Origin: Tatumella ptyseos
Lineage (GTDB): Bacteria > Pseudomonadota > Gammaproteobacteria > Enterobacterales > Enterobacteriaceae
Direction of reading: 5' to 3'
DNA: 64,000 bases
Assembly: GCF_030552895.1 (NCBI RefSeq)
Contig: NZ_CP130649.1
Span: 1,054,001 to 1,118,000, forward strand
The notes under the pieces were generated by a model, which did not search any database, was not told where the DNA came from, and was given only the letters and a program-made list of their open reading frames with translations. Position numbers and translations under genes: made by a program. Of the stretch, positions 47,023 to 58,351 are shown piece after piece. The first letter of the stretch is position 1; each line of letters opens with the position of its first letter.

Positions 47023-48150
47023 ATGTTTTGCCCTCGCTATGACGCGGGTCAGTGTCGTTCTTGTCAATGGCTCCCCAAAGAATACGTTACGCAACTCGCC
47101 GATAAACAGGCAAAAATTGAGCAACTATTAACCGATACACCGGTAACCGAATGGCGTCCCCCTGTCGCTTCTGCACAATCGAGGTTCCGTAACAAGGCAA
47201 AGATGGTCGTGAGTGGCTCAGTGGAACGGCCGATTTTGGGGATCGTTAATCCCGAAGGTGAAGGCGTGGACTTAATCGACTGCCCCCTTTATCCAGAGAC
47301 TTTTGCTCCAGTTTTTCGCCAATTATTACCTTTTATCGCGAAAGCTGGCTTAACCCCTTACCATATAGCACGGCGCAAAGGTGAACTGAAATACTTACTG
47401 CTGACAGAAAGTACCCAGGGCGGGATGATGCTTCGCTTTGTGTTAAGGTCAGACAAAAAATTAGAACAGCTTAAAAAAGTATTGCCTGAACTCCAGCAGT
47501 GTTTGCCGCAATTAACGGTAATTTCTGTGAATATTCAGCCTGTTCACATGGCAATTATGGAGGGCGAGCAGGAAATTATCTTGAGCTACGCCTCAGCATT
47601 GGCTGAGTCGTTCAATCGTATTCCGCTATGGATCCGCCCGCAAAGCTTCTTCCAAACAAATCCTGAGGTTGCCGCTAAACTCTATTTGACGGCGCGTGAA
47701 TGGACCCAAGGGCTGAAGCTCGACACACTATGGGATTTATTTTGTGGGGTGGGGGGCTTCGGACTGCATTGTGCCAGAGCTGAAACACACTTAACGGGAA
47801 TTGAAATCTCGGCTGAGGCGATTGCCTGTGCACAAGACTCTGCCCGTAAACTTGGATTAAAGAATACGGAATTCCGTGCGCTAGATGCCGCCCGTTACGC
47901 CGTTAATGAGGAGAGTGCACCGGATCTGTTGTTAGTTAATCCGCCAAGACGGGGAATTGGCCAAGCGCTTTGTGACTTTATCGTCAGTGTTAAGCCTGCG
48001 GTAATCCTCTATTCGAGCTGTAATCCAGAAACTCTGGCAAAGGATATTGCGCGACTGCAAGGCTACCGTCTCGAACGCGTTCAGCTATTCGACCTTTTTC
48101 CGCATACGGCTCATAGCGAAGTACTCTCATTACTGATTCGCGAACAATAA
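47023..48150 (+). CDS. rlmC: 23S rRNA (uracil(747)-C5)-methyltransferase
   Basis: SAM-dependent m5U747 methylation of 23S rRNA. It has 375 aa. The N-terminal Fe-S Cys cluster is C3, C11 and C14 ([16 protein letters not shown]). [15 protein letters not shown] motif [21 protein letters not shown], the catalytic nucleophile Cys in [11 protein letters not shown] and the end [13 protein letters not shown] are present. The match to E. coli RlmC (RumB) is close. The stop codon lies inside the left arm of a perfect hairpin. Confidence 0.95.
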   Translation: MFCPRYDAGQCRSCQWLPKEYVTQLADKQAKIEQLLTDTPVTEWRPPVASAQSRFRNKAKMVVSGSVERPILGIVNPEGEGVDLIDCPLYPETFAPVFRQLLPFIAKAGLTPYHIARRKGELKYLLLTESTQGGMMLRFVLRSDKKLEQLKKVLPELQQCLPQLTVISVNIQPVHMAIMEGEQEIILSYASALAESFNRIPLWIRPQSFFQTNPEVAAKLYLTAREWTQGLKLDTLWDLFCGVGGFGLHCARAETHLTGIEISAEAIACAQDSARKLGLKNTEFRALDAARYAVNEESAPDLLLVNPPRRGIGQALCDFIVSVKPAVILYSSCNPETLAKDIARLQGYRLERVQLFDLFPHTAHSEVLSLLIREQ

Positions 48151-48171
48151 GTTGCCAGAAGGCAACTTATT
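48146..48171. terminator. Bidirectional stem-loop between rlmC and artM
   Basis: Perfect 11-bp stem AATAAGTTGCC / GGCAACTTATT with an AGAA loop, including the rlmC stop codon. The A/T ends give weak T-runs on both strands. Confidence 0.7.
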
Positions 48172-48173
48172 CA

Positions 48174-48845
48174 TTAAGCGCGACGCTCAAAGCGTAAGGC
48201 ATAGGCTTCGATAGCGCGCATCAGTAAGGTCAATAGGCCATTAATACAGAGATAGATAATACCTGCCGCGACAAAAACGTTGACGTCGTAAGTCCCACCA
48301 TACAGTTGTTGGCTTAACCCCATTACGTCCATTAGGGTAATGGTATAGGCGAGTGATGTGCTTTTGAACACCAATACTACTTCGTTGGAGTAGGAAGAGA
48401 GTGCCCGTTTGAACGCATAAGGAAGTAACACTTTAAGTGTCTCTCCACGTGTCATTCCCAAGGCGTAACAGGATTGCCACTGGCCAGCGGGAATAGCCTT
48501 TACCGCACCGTATAACAGCTGTGTAGTATAAGCGGCGCTGTTTAACGATAAGGCGACTACCGCACAAAACCCAGGTTGAGAGAGTATCGACCATAACGTG
48601 GGATAGTGCTGTAAGATCGGGAACTGCCCAGGCCCGTAATAGATTAAAAAGATCTGTACGAGTAACGGTGTCCCAGTAAACAGTGTTAAGTAGCCGTGGA
48701 TCACTGCATTAGTTACGCGATGACGTAATGCTAGAAGAATGGTGAGGGTTACAGCAATCAGTAAGGCAATAAGCACTGCACTGAGGGTAAGACCAAGACT
48801 GACAGGTAAGCCAGCGCTAAGCTTCAGTAAATAGTCGCCCATCAT
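48174..48845 (-). CDS. artM: Arginine ABC transporter permease ArtM
   Basis: 223-aa HisM-type inner-membrane permease of the ArtPIQM arginine importer. About five helices are visible. The cytoplasmic EAA-type loop is ALGMTRGETLKVLLPYAFKRAL, which contacts the ATPase ArtP. TPLLVQIFLIYYG near residue 58 is typical of polar amino-acid permeases. It overlaps artQ by one base (TAATG). Last gene of the operon. Confidence 0.93.
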   Translation of the reverse strand: MMGDYLLKLSAGLPVSLGLTLSAVLIALLIAVTLTILLALRHRVTNAVIHGYLTLFTGTPLLVQIFLIYYGPGQFPILQHYPTLWSILSQPGFCAVVALSLNSAAYTTQLLYGAVKAIPAGQWQSCYALGMTRGETLKVLLPYAFKRALSSYSNEVVLVFKSTSLAYTITLMDVMGLSQQLYGGTYDVNVFVAAGIIYLCINGLLTLLMRAIEAYALRFERRA

Positions 48846-49558
48846 TATTGCTCCAACTCAAAGCGTGTGACACGGCGCTCAGCAAATTTTAAGATTGCCT
48901 GACTCAACAAAGTAATAATCAGATAGATACCGGCCGCAACAAGGTACCATGTAAAAGGCTGTTCGGTGCGCGTAGCAATACCTTTGGTTTGTAACATCAA
49001 ATCATTCACACTGATGAGTGAGACTAACGCCGTATCTTTTAATAGTACTAACCACTGGTTCCCTAATCCGGGCAGGGCGTGACGCCACATTTGTGGCATA
49101 ACAATAGTAAAAAAGACGGTCGATTTGCGCATACCTAGCGCATAGGCCGACTCTCGCTGACCTTGAGGTACCGCACGTAAGGCACCGCGTAAGGTTTGCG
49201 AGGCATAAGCTGAATACAACAGCGCAAGCGCAATCACACCACATAAAAATGGGCTGACGTCGAAGTTTTCAATCTGGAGTTGAAAATGTAAGGTCGTGAA
49301 GCCCAAAGGCAGTGTAAAGCCATCAGACAGTGTAAGTAACAGCTGCGAGGAACCGTAATAGACCCCTAACACCACTAAGATTTCCGGCAAGCCACGAATC
49401 AGCATCACCAGTAAACTTCCGAGCCAAGCTAAGGGTTTACAGGAGAGGGATTCCCAACTGGCGAAAATCATCGCCAGCGTTAAGCCGACGACAAGTGCGC
49501 AAAGGGCAAGGCCGACGGTTAAGCCGCCGGCATTAAGAAGATAGGGTAATTCATTCAT
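48845..49558 (-). CDS. artQ: Arginine ABC transporter permease ArtQ
   Basis: 237-aa partner permease of Art[50 protein letters not shown] and the EAA loop with [25 protein letters not shown] match E. coli ArtQ. The start is taken at the ATG at 49558 (MNELPYLL, as in E. coli MNEFFPL). A TTG at 49564 lies two codons upstream in frame. Translation is probably coupled to artI, whose stop is 6 bp upstream. Confidence 0.93.
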   Translation of the reverse strand: MNELPYLLNAGGLTVGLALCALVVGLTLAMIFASWESLSCKPLAWLGSLLVMLIRGLPEILVVLGVYYGSSQLLLTLSDGFTLPLGFTTLHFQLQIENFDVSPFLCGVIALALLYSAYASQTLRGALRAVPQGQRESAYALGMRKSTVFFTIVMPQMWRHALPGLGNQWLVLLKDTALVSLISVNDLMLQTKGIATRTEQPFTWYLVAAGIYLIITLLSQAILKFAERRVTRFELEQ

Positions 49559-49564
49559 TAGCAA

Positions 49565-50296
49565 TTATTTCTGGAACCACTTGTCGTAAATTTTTTGGTA
49601 TTCACCGTCGGCTTTAACTTTCGCTAAACCTTGGTTAAATTGCTGTTGTAATGCACTGTTCCCTTGACGAACGGCAATCGCGACACCGGTACTAAAGTAA
49701 TCTTTGTCTGTGACTTTATCCCCAACAGGTGCTAGTGATGGGTTGTTTTTTAACGATTCATTGATAACGGCTGTATCACCAAACACGGCATCGACACGAC
49801 CATTTTTTAAGTCAAGAATAGCATTTTGGTAACTATCGTAAGGGACAGTTTTAATCTCGCTGTGTTTGTCTGCTAGGTACTTCTGGTGAGTCGTGCCATT
49901 TTGTACACCGACCTTTTTACCTGTTAAGGCGGCTAAGCTTGCTACCTTACCTTTTTCAGCAATAAATAGCGCAGAGTTAAGGTAGTAAGGAGTGCTGAAT
50001 AACACCTGCTTTTGGCGCTCAGGGGTGATGTCCATCCCCGCCATGGCCGCATCGATTCGACGGAATTTCAAGCTCGGGATTAAACTGTCGAAGGATTGAT
50101 TCGTAAAGCTACAGCTTGCATTAATTTGTTTACAGACTGCCATCGCCAAGTCGACGTCGAACCCTTGAATTTTATTATCACTCCCGACGAATTCAAAAGG
50201 AGGATAGGAGGCTTCTGTGCCGAAACGTAACGTTTGAGCCGCGAATGCAGAGGCTGACAGGCTGGTGAGAAGTGCAGCGATAAGAATTTTTTTCAT
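49565..50296 (-). CDS. artI: Arginine-binding periplasmic protein ArtI
   Basis: 243-aa class II solute-binding protein. Signal peptide is residues 1-19 (SAFA|A). Ligand-pocket strand RFGTEASYPPFEF, AAMAGMDITPERQKQVLFSTPYY, KVGVQNGTTHQKYL and DAVFGDTAV match ArtI. The ATG at 50296 is correct; the frame open to 50443 runs into artP. E. coli has a second binding protein gene, artJ, between artM and rlmC, but here artM directly follows rlmC, so artJ is absent. Confidence 0.94.
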   Translation of the reverse strand: MKKILIAALLTSLSASAFAAQTLRFGTEASYPPFEFVGSDNKIQGFDVDLAMAVCKQINASCSFTNQSFDSLIPSLKFRRIDAAMAGMDITPERQKQVLFSTPYYLNSALFIAEKGKVASLAALTGKKVGVQNGTTHQKYLADKHSEIKTVPYDSYQNAILDLKNGRVDAVFGDTAVINESLKNNPSLAPVGDKVTDKDYFSTGVAIAVRQGNSALQQQFNQGLAKVKADGEYQKIYDKWFQK

Positions 50297-50309
50297 GGTA
50301 ACCCTGTCC

Positions 50310-51038
50310 TTAATGTGAAAGATAGTTCGCAAATTCGCGTGTTTGAGGATGCGTAAAACGATCAGCTTTTCCTTGCTCAACAATACGTCCATTTTCCATA
50401 TAGACAATATGTGAAGCGGTTTTTTTTGCGACCTCAACTTCATGGGTCACGATAACTTGCGTGATCTTGGTCGCCGAGAGTTCATTAATAATTTGGACTA
50501 CTTGGCCGGTAATTTCAGGATCGAGGGCTGCTGTGGGTTCATCGAACAGCAACACTTGAGGTTCCATCATCAGCGCTCGTGCAATAGCAACCCGTTGTTG
50601 CTGTCCGCCTGAAAGATGCAGGGGATAGCGTTGCGCATAATCTGCCAAGCGTAAGCGCTCTAAATATTTCTTGGCGCGAGTTTGGGCCTCGCTGCGGCTT
50701 AAGCCTAAGACTTTACATGGGGCCTGTATTAGGTTTTGTTCAACGGTAAGATGCGGCCATAGATTATATTGTTGGAATACCATACCGACATCTTGGCGCA
50801 AGGTTCGAATCGCCGCGGTAGAGGGGCGTTGGGTAAAATCGAACTGTTGATTAGCAATGGATAACTGGCCAGAACGCGGGATTTCTAAAAGGTTTAATAC
50901 ACGCAGCAGTGAGCTCTTTCCTGCGCCGCTCGGGCCGAGCAGCACTAGCGTCTCTCCTTGAGCACAGTTCAAAGTAATATCGTACAGGGCCTGTTGACCG
51001 CCGTAGAAACAATTTACGCCTTTTAAATGAATGCTCAT
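50310..51038 (-). CDS. artP: Arginine ABC transporter ATPase ArtP
   Basis: 242-aa ABC ATPase. Walker [11 protein letters not shown]-loop [14 protein letters not shown], signature [15 protein letters not shown], Walker [13 protein letters not shown] and the switch His in VTHEVEVA are all intact, in contrast to the orphan ATPase at 6569-7306. The ATG at 51038 gives [14 protein letters not shown], matching E. coli. First gene of artPIQM. Confidence 0.95.
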   Translation of the reverse strand: MSIHLKGVNCFYGGQQALYDITLNCAQGETLVLLGPSGAGKSSLLRVLNLLEIPRSGQLSIANQQFDFTQRPSTAAIRTLRQDVGMVFQQYNLWPHLTVEQNLIQAPCKVLGLSRSEAQTRAKKYLERLRLADYAQRYPLHLSGGQQQRVAIARALMMEPQVLLFDEPTAALDPEITGQVVQIINELSATKITQVIVTHEVEVAKKTASHIVYMENGRIVEQGKADRFTHPQTREFANYLSH

Positions 51039-51090
51039 GCGATAAATCTGACTTTTATAAGAGTGTATTTGGCCAGATAGTAATTCATTA

Positions 51091-51104
51091 TGCATAAGTA
51101 TGCA
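51091..51104. promoter_or_regulatory. Candidate ArgR box upstream of artP
   Basis: Palindrome TGCATAAGTATGCA resembles the ARG-box core TGAAT-N4-ATTCA with a symmetric change in each half. It overlaps the -35 (TTGCAT) of a likely artP promoter (17-bp spacer, -10 TACTAT) about 50 bp upstream of the gene. A properly phased second box was not found, so the call is tentative. Confidence 0.4.
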
Positions 51105-51201
51105 ATTATCGTGCTGGTTTTTATTACGTTAATCAGGACTCAGTTTGGTCAATCGAGCGAACAGGGGTAAAGTAATACGTCACTCGAAAAAGGGGTTAAA
51201 A

Positions 51202-52035
51202 ATGAAAAAAGGATTTCTCATTACGCTGGCACTGCTATCAGGTTGCCAGTCGACCATGCCTCCCACATCGGTAACGCAACAAACCATCAACACTACCTAT
51301 GTTGCGAGCAGCCATCAACCAAGAATTAATACCATTGTGATCCATTACACAGTGGCAGATGAGCAGCGGTCTCTAACGCTTTTGACGGGTAAGCAAGTCA
51401 GTAGCCATTATTTAATCGCGCAGAATGCAAAGGCTAATCAAAGGTCGCCTGAAATTTATCAACTCGTGCCTGAGAATCAGGCCGCTTGGCATGCCGGAAT
51501 GAGTGCGTGGCGGGATACGATAAACCTCAATAAGACCTCGATAGGCATCGAACTGGTTAATAGAGGGTTCACTCAGTCCGCTGGCCAGCAATTTGGTCAT
51601 TGTGAAAGCTATCCCCCGCAACAGATAGCAGTGCTCACTAATCTGGTCCGTGATATTGCTAATCGCTATAAGATCGAACCTGAAAATATTATAGGGCACA
51701 GTGATATTGCGCCACTGAGAAAAGTTGATCCAGGGCCCTGTTTCCCTTGGCAACAGTTGGCTGAGAAGGGGATTGGCGCGTGGCCCGACAGCCAATTAGT
51801 GACGAAATTATTGGCTGGCCGAGACGCCACCACACCGGTCGCTAATTCATTATTACTCCCATTACTTAAGCAATATGGTTATGCCATTAGCGCCCATGCG
51901 ACGCCGGAGGAACAACAGCAGTTCATTCGCGCCTTCCAAATGCATTTCCAGCCAGAGAATAGTAGCGGGGTAGGGGATCAACTTACCCTCGCGAGGTTGC
52001 AAGCGCTTCTTTTACAGTACCCATGGCATCGGTAA
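51202..52035 (+). CDS. amiD: N-acetylmuramoyl-L-alanine amidase AmiD (lipoprotein)
   Basis: 277 aa (E. coli AmiD/YbjR 276). The lipobox is LLSGC (Cys15). The Amidase_2 (T7 lysozyme-like) zinc domain has VIHYT, AWHAG and GHSDIAPLRKVDPGP, carrying the zinc His ligands and catalytic residues. A C-terminal peptidoglycan-binding region is about 205-277. It cleaves anhydro-MurNAc and MurNAc amides at the outer membrane. The ATG at 51202 has AAGGGG upstream; the frame open to 51145 would mask the signal peptide. Confidence 0.93.
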   Translation: MKKGFLITLALLSGCQSTMPPTSVTQQTINTTYVASSHQPRINTIVIHYTVADEQRSLTLLTGKQVSSHYLIAQNAKANQRSPEIYQLVPENQAAWHAGMSAWRDTINLNKTSIGIELVNRGFTQSAGQQFGHCESYPPQQIAVLTNLVRDIANRYKIEPENIIGHSDIAPLRKVDPGPCFPWQQLAEKGIGAWPDSQLVTKLLAGRDATTPVANSLLLPLLKQYGYAISAHATPEEQQQFIRAFQMHFQPENSSGVGDQLTLARLQALLLQYPWHR

Positions 52036-52169
52036 AGATATTAACTATTACCAGCAATTATCGAAAAGCGTGCGGGGCGTTTTGTGGTCGACAAATGAAT
52101 ACTCAAACAGAGTAGATGATGCACCACTCATACACTTAGCACTTTTACTTTACGATTTACGAGGTCACG

Positions 52170-52388
52170 ATGACGACAGATGCTGAATATAATGATGGGA
52201 AAAATATTTGTAATGAAATAGGCGGTGCAGTGCTTACTGTACTGGGGAATCACCACCCTCTGACGGTGCAAGCATTGATTGACTGTTTACGGCAGGCACA
52301 AGGTGATAGCCATGATTACGATGAGAGTCGCGAAAAGGGTATGGCGTACGCTATAGCGATCTTATCGAAATTTACCGAAGCAGATTGA
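52170..52388 (+). CDS. Small acidic protein, possibly YmgB/AriR-like
   Basis: 72 aa, preceded by GAGG at a good distance from the ATG. It is not confidently recognised. It appears all-helical and acidic, with an EIGGAVLTVLGNHHPLT...ALIDCLRQ segment and an ending AIAILSKFTEAD. The spacing of hydrophobics, the D..R..A and the FT..D ending recall the small YmgB/AriR biofilm-regulator family, but only weakly. It has its own leader (about 130 bp after amiD) and a stem-loop shared with poxB behind it, so it is probably a separate transcript. Confidence 0.7.
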   Translation: MTTDAEYNDGKNICNEIGGAVLTVLGNHHPLTVQALIDCLRQAQGDSHDYDESREKGMAYAIAILSKFTEAD

Positions 52389-52390
52389 TT

Positions 52391-52409
52391 AGCCCCTCGA
52401 TGAGGGGCT
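52391..52409. terminator. Stem-loop between the small gene and poxB
   Basis: AGCCCCTC-GAT-GAGGGGCT, a perfect 8-bp GC-rich stem between convergent genes. The following sequence lacks a T-run on either strand. Confidence 0.55.
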
Positions 52410-52423
52410 GAAAAGATTAAGGG

Positions 52424-54145
52424 TTAACGAAACAGGTTAGTTTTCGCTAAATCAATAATTTCACTGCCTTGACCATTGATAATGGCTTTCATCATGTACA
52501 AGCTAAACCCTTTAGCCTGCTCAAGTTTGATCTGCGGAGGCATGGCCAGCTCATCTTTTGCAGTCGTCACATCAATCAGCGCCGGGCCAGGGTGATCGAA
52601 GGCTTGTTGTAAAACATCGCTTAATTCAGAGGCCTTTTGCACACTGAATCCTTCAATATTGCAGGCTTTAGCGATGGCGGCAAAATCGGGATTATCTAAC
52701 TCTGTCCCATCGGTTAAATATCCCCCGGCTTTCATTTCCATTGCCACAAAGCCCAGCACGCTATTATTGAAGATTACCAGTTTGACCGGTAGTTGATGTT
52801 GAGCAATTGTCAGTAAGTCACCCATCAACATGGCAAATCCACCGTCTCCACACAAAGCGACAACTTGGCGCGATTTATCAACGGATTGTGCTCCCATCGC
52901 TTGAGGCATCGCATTTGCCATTGAACCATGATTAAAGGATCCCAATAAACGCCTTTTACCATTCATAGAGAGATAGCGTGCTGCCCAGACTGTTGGGGTA
53001 CCCACATCGCAAGTAAAAATTGTTTCATCAGTGGCCAGTCGATCAATTTGCTGGGCAAGATACTGTGGGTGGATAGGGCGATGGTCATTGGCCACCGCGA
53101 GATCATCTAATTGTTGGCGGCTTTTTGCATAGTGTTTAACCGATTTCTCGAGGTGAGCAGAATCGTGAGAGGTAGTCAGTAACGGCAGTAAAGCGGTAAT
53201 TGTTGCTTTGATGTCACCTATCAGCGGGAGGTTGACGTGGCAGTGTGACCCAATACTTGAGGGGTTGATATCGATTTGGATGATGTTTGCTGATTCTGGA
53301 TAAAACGCGCGATAAGGGAATTGGGTGCCCAATAACACTAGCGTATCCGCATTGAGCATAGCGTGATATCCAGATGAGAATCCAATCAGTCCCGTCATTC
53401 CAACATCATAAGGATTATCATATTCTACATGTTCTTTACCTCGTAGTGCGTGCACAATCGGCGCCTGAAGCTTCTCAGCCAAAGCCACAACGTCGTCATG
53501 AGCTCCTGCACAGCCACTGCCACACATCAGCGTAATATTATGTGCACTGTCCAACGTCTCAGCCAGTTGCTTGAGTTCTGTGGCGATGGGTTTTACTTCG
53601 GGGAGTACAGGTGGATACCACTCAACGCTGTTGGGGATCTTAATACTCTGTAGTGCGATATCACCTGGAAGCACTATTACCGCAACACCGCGCTTGACGA
53701 TAGCGGTACGCAGGGCAATAGCAAGAATTTGCGGAAATTGTTCGGGATTACTCACAAGTTCACAGTAGTGACTACATTCTTTAAATAATTCTTGTGGGTG
53801 GGTTTCCTGGAAATAATTACTGCCTATTTCACTGGAAGGAATGTGGGCCGCAATGGCCAGAACCGGTTGATGGTTTCGGTGACAATCAAATAGACCATTA
53901 ATTAAGTGCAAGTTACCTGGGCCACAGGAGCCAGCGCAGACCGCCAGTTCATTAGTGACTTGAGCTTCTGCTCCAGCGGCAAAAGCTGCTGCCTCTTCAT
54001 GTCGAGTTGACATCCACTTAATGGCTGACTGCTTATTAAGACTATCGCTGATCCCATTAAGCGAATCCCCGGTTACTCCCCAAATATGTTTGACGCCTAC
54101 TTCAGTTAAGGTCTCAACCAATAATGCTGCGACTGTCTTCTCCAT
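52424..54145 (-). CDS. poxB: Pyruvate dehydrogenase (quinone), pyruvate oxidase
   Basis: Peripheral membrane ThDP/FAD enzyme oxidising pyruvate to acetate and CO2 with ubiquinone as acceptor. It has 573 aa (E. coli 572). N-terminal [12 protein letters not shown], the ThDP Glu region [15 protein letters not shown], the central FAD domain and the ThDP-Mg motif [32 protein letters not shown] are present. The C-terminal lipid-binding peptide ending [10 protein letters not shown] is intact. In E. coli it is induced by sigma-S on entry to stationary phase. Confidence 0.96.
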   Translation of the reverse strand: MEKTVAALLVETLTEVGVKHIWGVTGDSLNGISDSLNKQSAIKWMSTRHEEAAAFAAGAEAQVTNELAVCAGSCGPGNLHLINGLFDCHRNHQPVLAIAAHIPSSEIGSNYFQETHPQELFKECSHYCELVSNPEQFPQILAIALRTAIVKRGVAVIVLPGDIALQSIKIPNSVEWYPPVLPEVKPIATELKQLAETLDSAHNITLMCGSGCAGAHDDVVALAEKLQAPIVHALRGKEHVEYDNPYDVGMTGLIGFSSGYHAMLNADTLVLLGTQFPYRAFYPESANIIQIDINPSSIGSHCHVNLPLIGDIKATITALLPLLTTSHDSAHLEKSVKHYAKSRQQLDDLAVANDHRPIHPQYLAQQIDRLATDETIFTCDVGTPTVWAARYLSMNGKRRLLGSFNHGSMANAMPQAMGAQSVDKSRQVVALCGDGGFAMLMGDLLTIAQHQLPVKLVIFNNSVLGFVAMEMKAGGYLTDGTELDNPDFAAIAKACNIEGFSVQKASELSDVLQQAFDHPGPALIDVTTAKDELAMPPQIKLEQAKGFSLYMMKAIINGQGSEIIDLAKTNLFR

Positions 54146-54396
54146 TTACGACTTCCCCTTGGATTTACGTTAACCCGATAATTGTAGTTCAACATTTACG
54201 CCTCCTTGAGGAAAGGGGATAGACCTAGAGTGCGGTTATACAAAGAAAAGTAGGTGAATCGCTTGTCATGAGGTTTTTTTTAGTTGTATTGTGCCAAAAG
54301 GACTAGACTGAAATAAGGTCGGTTCTGTGAAATGCTAAGGTTCATGGTAAACTCACAGCAAAATTGAGCTTTTCATTCAAGTATTGCTGGGTAATT

Positions 54397-54717
54397 ATGG
54401 CTAACACGCATCATGGTTTCGACTTCGAACAACTTTTAGAGAGCAATCTCGATGAGGCATTACAACCGCCGTCAATGTATAAAGTTGTATTATTGAATGA
54501 CGATTACACTCCTATGGAGTTTGTAATCGAAGTTTTACAGAAATTTTTCTCGCTAGATATTGAGCGTGCAACGCAACTGATGCTTACCGTGCATTATGAA
54601 GGAAAGGCGATTTGTGGTGAATTTACCGCCGAAGTGGCGGAAACAAAAGTCATGCAAGTGAATCGTTACGCGAAGGAAAATGAGCATCCGTTGCTATGTA
54701 TGCTGGAAAAAAGCTAA
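54397..54717 (+). CDS. clpS: ATP-dependent Clp protease adaptor ClpS
   Basis: 106 aa, as in E. coli. N-end-rule adaptor that hands substrates to ClpAP. The flexible N-terminus is followed by the core [28 protein letters not shown] (including the substrate-pocket NDDYTPMEF), [13 protein letters not shown] and AEVAETKV. The ATG at 54397 gives the standard length; the earlier frame start at 54364 is not family-like. clpA follows after 53 bp, containing a short CAGCC/GGCTG stem-loop. Confidence 0.95.
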   Translation: MANTHHGFDFEQLLESNLDEALQPPSMYKVVLLNDDYTPMEFVIEVLQKFFSLDIERATQLMLTVHYEGKAICGEFTAEVAETKVMQVNRYAKENEHPLLCMLEKS

Positions 54718-54770
54718 TCAGCCCATATATCTAGGCTGAGACCCAAGCGTTAACCGATCGGAGGTGCCTA

Positions 54771-57056
54771 ATGCTCAATCAGGAACTGGAACTCAGTTTA
54801 AATATGGCTTTCGCCAGAGCGCGTGAGCACCATCACGAATTTATGACCGTCGAGCATCTACTCCTCGCGTTAATCAGCAATCCCGCTGCGCGCGAAGCGC
54901 TAGAGGCCTGCTCGGTCGACCTCACTGCACTGCGTGCGGAACTGGAAACGTTTATACAGAAAACGACGCCAGTCCTTCCCGAAGCTGATGAGGAAAGAGA
55001 AACTCAACCCACTTTAAGCTTTCAACGCGTTCTGCAACGTGCGGTTTTCCACGTCCAATCATCAGGGCGAAGCGAAGTCACTGGTGCTAACGTGCTGGTT
55101 GCCATCTTCAGTGAACAAGAGTCTCAAGCGGCCTACTTGCTTAGGAAATATGAAGTAAGTCGTTTAGACATTGTTAATTACCTCTCACATGGCACGCGGA
55201 AAGATGAGAGCGCTGAGGACAAATCATCTGAAAGTAGTGCTTCCTCAGATGACGCGGCAAGTGGCTCCAGCGAAGAACGTATCGATAGTTTCACGACCAA
55301 TCTCAATCAATTGGCTCGTGTTGGGGGCATCGACCCATTAATTGGCCGTGAGAAAGAGTTAGAAAGAACGATTCAAGTTTTCTGCCGTCGCCGTAAAAAT
55401 AACCCGCTGTTAGTGGGTGAGTCTGGCGTGGGTAAAACGGCTATCGCTGAAGGCCTTGCTTGGCGTATCGAGCAAGGTGATGTACCTGACGTAATGAAAG
55501 AGTGTGTAATCTATTCGCTCGATATCGGCTCGCTTTTAGCGGGAACAAAATATCGAGGTGATTTTGAAAAGCGTTTCAAAGCTCTGCTAAAACAGCTTGA
55601 GCAAGATCAGAATAGTATTCTTTTCATCGATGAAATTCATACCATCATTGGGGCAGGTGCAGCCTCGGGTGGCCAAGTCGATGCAGCAAATTTAATTAAG
55701 CCTTTACTCTCCAGCGGCAAAATCCGCGTGATGGGCTCCACCACCTATCAAGAATACAGCTCAATCTTTGAGAAAGACCGGGCTTTAGCTCGCCGTTTCC
55801 AGAAAATTGATATTGTCGAACCGACTCTAGATGAGACGGTAAAAATTCTGACTGGGCTTAAACCGAAATATGAGAAGCACCATGATGTGCGCTATTCGGC
55901 TAAAGCCATCCGCGCTGCGGTAGAGCTAGCTGTCAAATATATCAACGACCGCCATCTTCCCGATAAGGCGATAGATGTGATTGATGAGGCGGGTGCGAGG
56001 GCGCGTTTGCTCCCTAATAGTAAACGCAAAAAAACGATCAATATTCAAGATATCGAGACCGTCGTCGCGCGTATTGCACGGATCCCTGAAAAAAGTGTTT
56101 CCGCTACCGACCGCGATACCTTACGCAGTCTGGATGACCGTTTGAAAATGCTGGTATTTGGTCAAGATAAAGCGATCAATGTGTTATCAGAAGCGATCAA
56201 AATGAGTCGAGCAGGCTTGGGTAATGAGCATAAACCAGTCGGGTCATTCTTATTCGCAGGGCCTACTGGTGTGGGAAAAACTGAAGTGACGGCCCAATTG
56301 GCGAAGGCTTTGGGAATTGAACTATTACGGTTCGACATGTCCGAATATATGGAACGTCACACCGTTAGCCGTCTGATAGGTGCCCCTCCTGGCTATGTCG
56401 GCTACGAACAAGGTGGTTTATTAACCGACGCGGTTATCAAGCATCCACACGCCGTGGTATTGCTGGATGAAATAGAGAAAGCGCACCCGGATGTGTTTAA
56501 TTTACTCCTGCAAGTGATGGATAACGGCACGCTAACCGATAATAACGGCCGTAAGGCAGATTTCCGTAACGTGATTTTGGTGATGACTACCAATGCGGGA
56601 GTCCGTGAGACTGAACGTAAAACCATTGGTTTGATTCAACAAGACAATAGCACCGACGCGATGGAGGAGATTAAAAAGCTGTTTACTCCAGAGTTTCGTA
56701 ATCGTCTTGATAATATCATTTGGTTCGAACATCTCTCGACGGCAGTGATTCAACAAGTTGTAGATAAGTTTATTGTTGAACTGCAAGCCCAACTCGATCC
56801 GAAAGGTGTGTCGTTGGAGGTGAGTGATGAAGCACGTGAATGGTTATCCGAGAAAGGTTACGACAAAGCGATGGGAGCTCGTCCGATGGCTCGAGCTGTA
56901 CAAGAAAACCTGAAAAAGCCTTTAGCGAATGAACTGCTCTTTGGTTCCTTAGTTGATGGCGGTTCAGTATCAGTTGGTTTAGATCGTAAAAAAGATCAGC
57001 TGACCTATCATTTTGAAAGTGCAGCGAAACAAAAAGCTGAAGGGACTGTTCACTAG
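54771..57056 (+). CDS. clpA: ATP-dependent Clp protease ATP-binding subunit ClpA
   Basis: Hexameric AAA+ unfoldase of ClpAP. It has 761 aa (E. coli 758). The N-domain (1-145) binds ClpS ([34 protein letters not shown]). D1 has Walker [10 protein letters not shown] and [11 protein letters not shown]2 has [25 protein letters not shown] and the ClpP-binding IGL loop (KTIGLIQQD). The linker 148-170 is Ser/Asp-rich. A strong terminator follows. serW, which lies between clpA and infA in E. coli, has no room in the 56-bp gap. Confidence 0.97.
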   Translation: MLNQELELSLNMAFARAREHHHEFMTVEHLLLALISNPAAREALEACSVDLTALRAELETFIQKTTPVLPEADEERETQPTLSFQRVLQRAVFHVQSSGRSEVTGANVLVAIFSEQESQAAYLLRKYEVSRLDIVNYLSHGTRKDESAEDKSSESSASSDDAASGSSEERIDSFTTNLNQLARVGGIDPLIGREKELERTIQVFCRRRKNNPLLVGESGVGKTAIAEGLAWRIEQGDVPDVMKECVIYSLDIGSLLAGTKYRGDFEKRFKALLKQLEQDQNSILFIDEIHTIIGAGAASGGQVDAANLIKPLLSSGKIRVMGSTTYQEYSSIFEKDRALARRFQKIDIVEPTLDETVKILTGLKPKYEKHHDVRYSAKAIRAAVELAVKYINDRHLPDKAIDVIDEAGARARLLPNSKRKKTINIQDIETVVARIARIPEKSVSATDRDTLRSLDDRLKMLVFGQDKAINVLSEAIKMSRAGLGNEHKPVGSFLFAGPTGVGKTEVTAQLAKALGIELLRFDMSEYMERHTVSRLIGAPPGYVGYEQGGLLTDAVIKHPHAVVLLDEIEKAHPDVFNLLLQVMDNGTLTDNNGRKADFRNVILVMTTNAGVRETERKTIGLIQQDNSTDAMEEIKKLFTPEFRNRLDNIIWFEHLSTAVIQQVVDKFIVELQAQLDPKGVSLEVSDEAREWLSEKGYDKAMGARPMARAVQENLKKPLANELLFGSLVDGGSVSVGLDRKKDQLTYHFESAAKQKAEGTVH

Positions 57057-57061
57057 CCAAG

Positions 57062-57091
57062 AAAAAGGCCGGATTATCCGGCCTTTTTTTA
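57062..57091. terminator. Bidirectional intrinsic terminator (clpA/infA)
   Basis: AAGGCCGGA (57065-57073) / TCCGGCCTT (57077-57085), loop TTA, with an A-run before and a T-run after. Confidence 0.92.
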
Positions 57092-57112
57092 TGGCAGTCG
57101 TTAAGTTAACAA

Positions 57113-57646
<534 letters not shown>

Positions 57647-58351
57647 CTAAAATAACCGCTGTTTAACCCAGCAGTCTGAGGGAATAATTTGTTTCTGAAG
57701 GTCCGCTAATAGCGTCATAAACTGTTGGCGGGGGATGTCGCGAGCCCCTAGCGAAGCGGTATGAGGATTTAAAATCTGGCAATCTATTAGTTTTCCACCA
57801 TAAGCCGAAAAATGTTGGCAAAGTTGATATAGCGCGAGTTTAGAAGCGTTAGGTTGACGACTAAACATCGACTCTCCGCAGAAAATACCACCTAGCGCCA
57901 TTCCATAGATTCCGCCAACAAGTTTGTCTTCACACCATACTTCGAGAGAGTGAGCTTGACCGATTGCGGCCAACTCACACCACGCCGTAATAACCTCTTC
58001 AGTGATCCAAGTTCCCTCAACATGTGTACTTGCACATCCCTCTATCACCGCTTGGAAAGCGTGATTAAGGGTGATCTGATAGGGGCAATGGCGTAGAAAC
58101 CGCTGCATGCTGCGACTAAGGTGAAAAGACTCGGTCGGTAAGACGGCACGGGGGTCCGGACTCCACCATAAAATAGGGTCTTCTTCGGAGAACCAAGGAA
58201 AAATTCCCTGCTGATACGCGCAGATTAACCTCTCAGGTCGTAGATCACCGCCGTAGGCGAGTAATCCTTGTGGAGAGGCTAATGCAGAATCCGGGGAAGG
58301 AAACTGCACAGTAGGCTGATTATCTAAGCAGGGGAGATAGATAGCACTCAT
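57647..58351 (-). CDS. aat: Leucyl/phenylalanyl-tRNA-protein transferase
   Basis: Adds Leu or Phe to N-terminal Lys/Arg/Met of proteins, creating primary N-degrons for ClpS-ClpAP. It has 234 aa, the E. coli length. [58 protein letters not shown] and [18 protein letters not shown] are family hallmarks. The ATG at 58351 overlaps the cydC stop (TAATG). It lies in the same 4-kb stretch as clpS-clpA, as in E. coli. Confidence 0.96.
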   Translation of the reverse strand: MSAIYLPCLDNQPTVQFPSPDSALASPQGLLAYGGDLRPERLICAYQQGIFPWFSEEDPILWWSPDPRAVLPTESFHLSRSMQRFLRHCPYQITLNHAFQAVIEGCASTHVEGTWITEEVITAWCELAAIGQAHSLEVWCEDKLVGGIYGMALGGIFCGESMFSRQPNASKLALYQLCQHFSAYGGKLIDCQILNPHTASLGARDIPRQQFMTLLADLQKQIIPSDCWVKQRLF

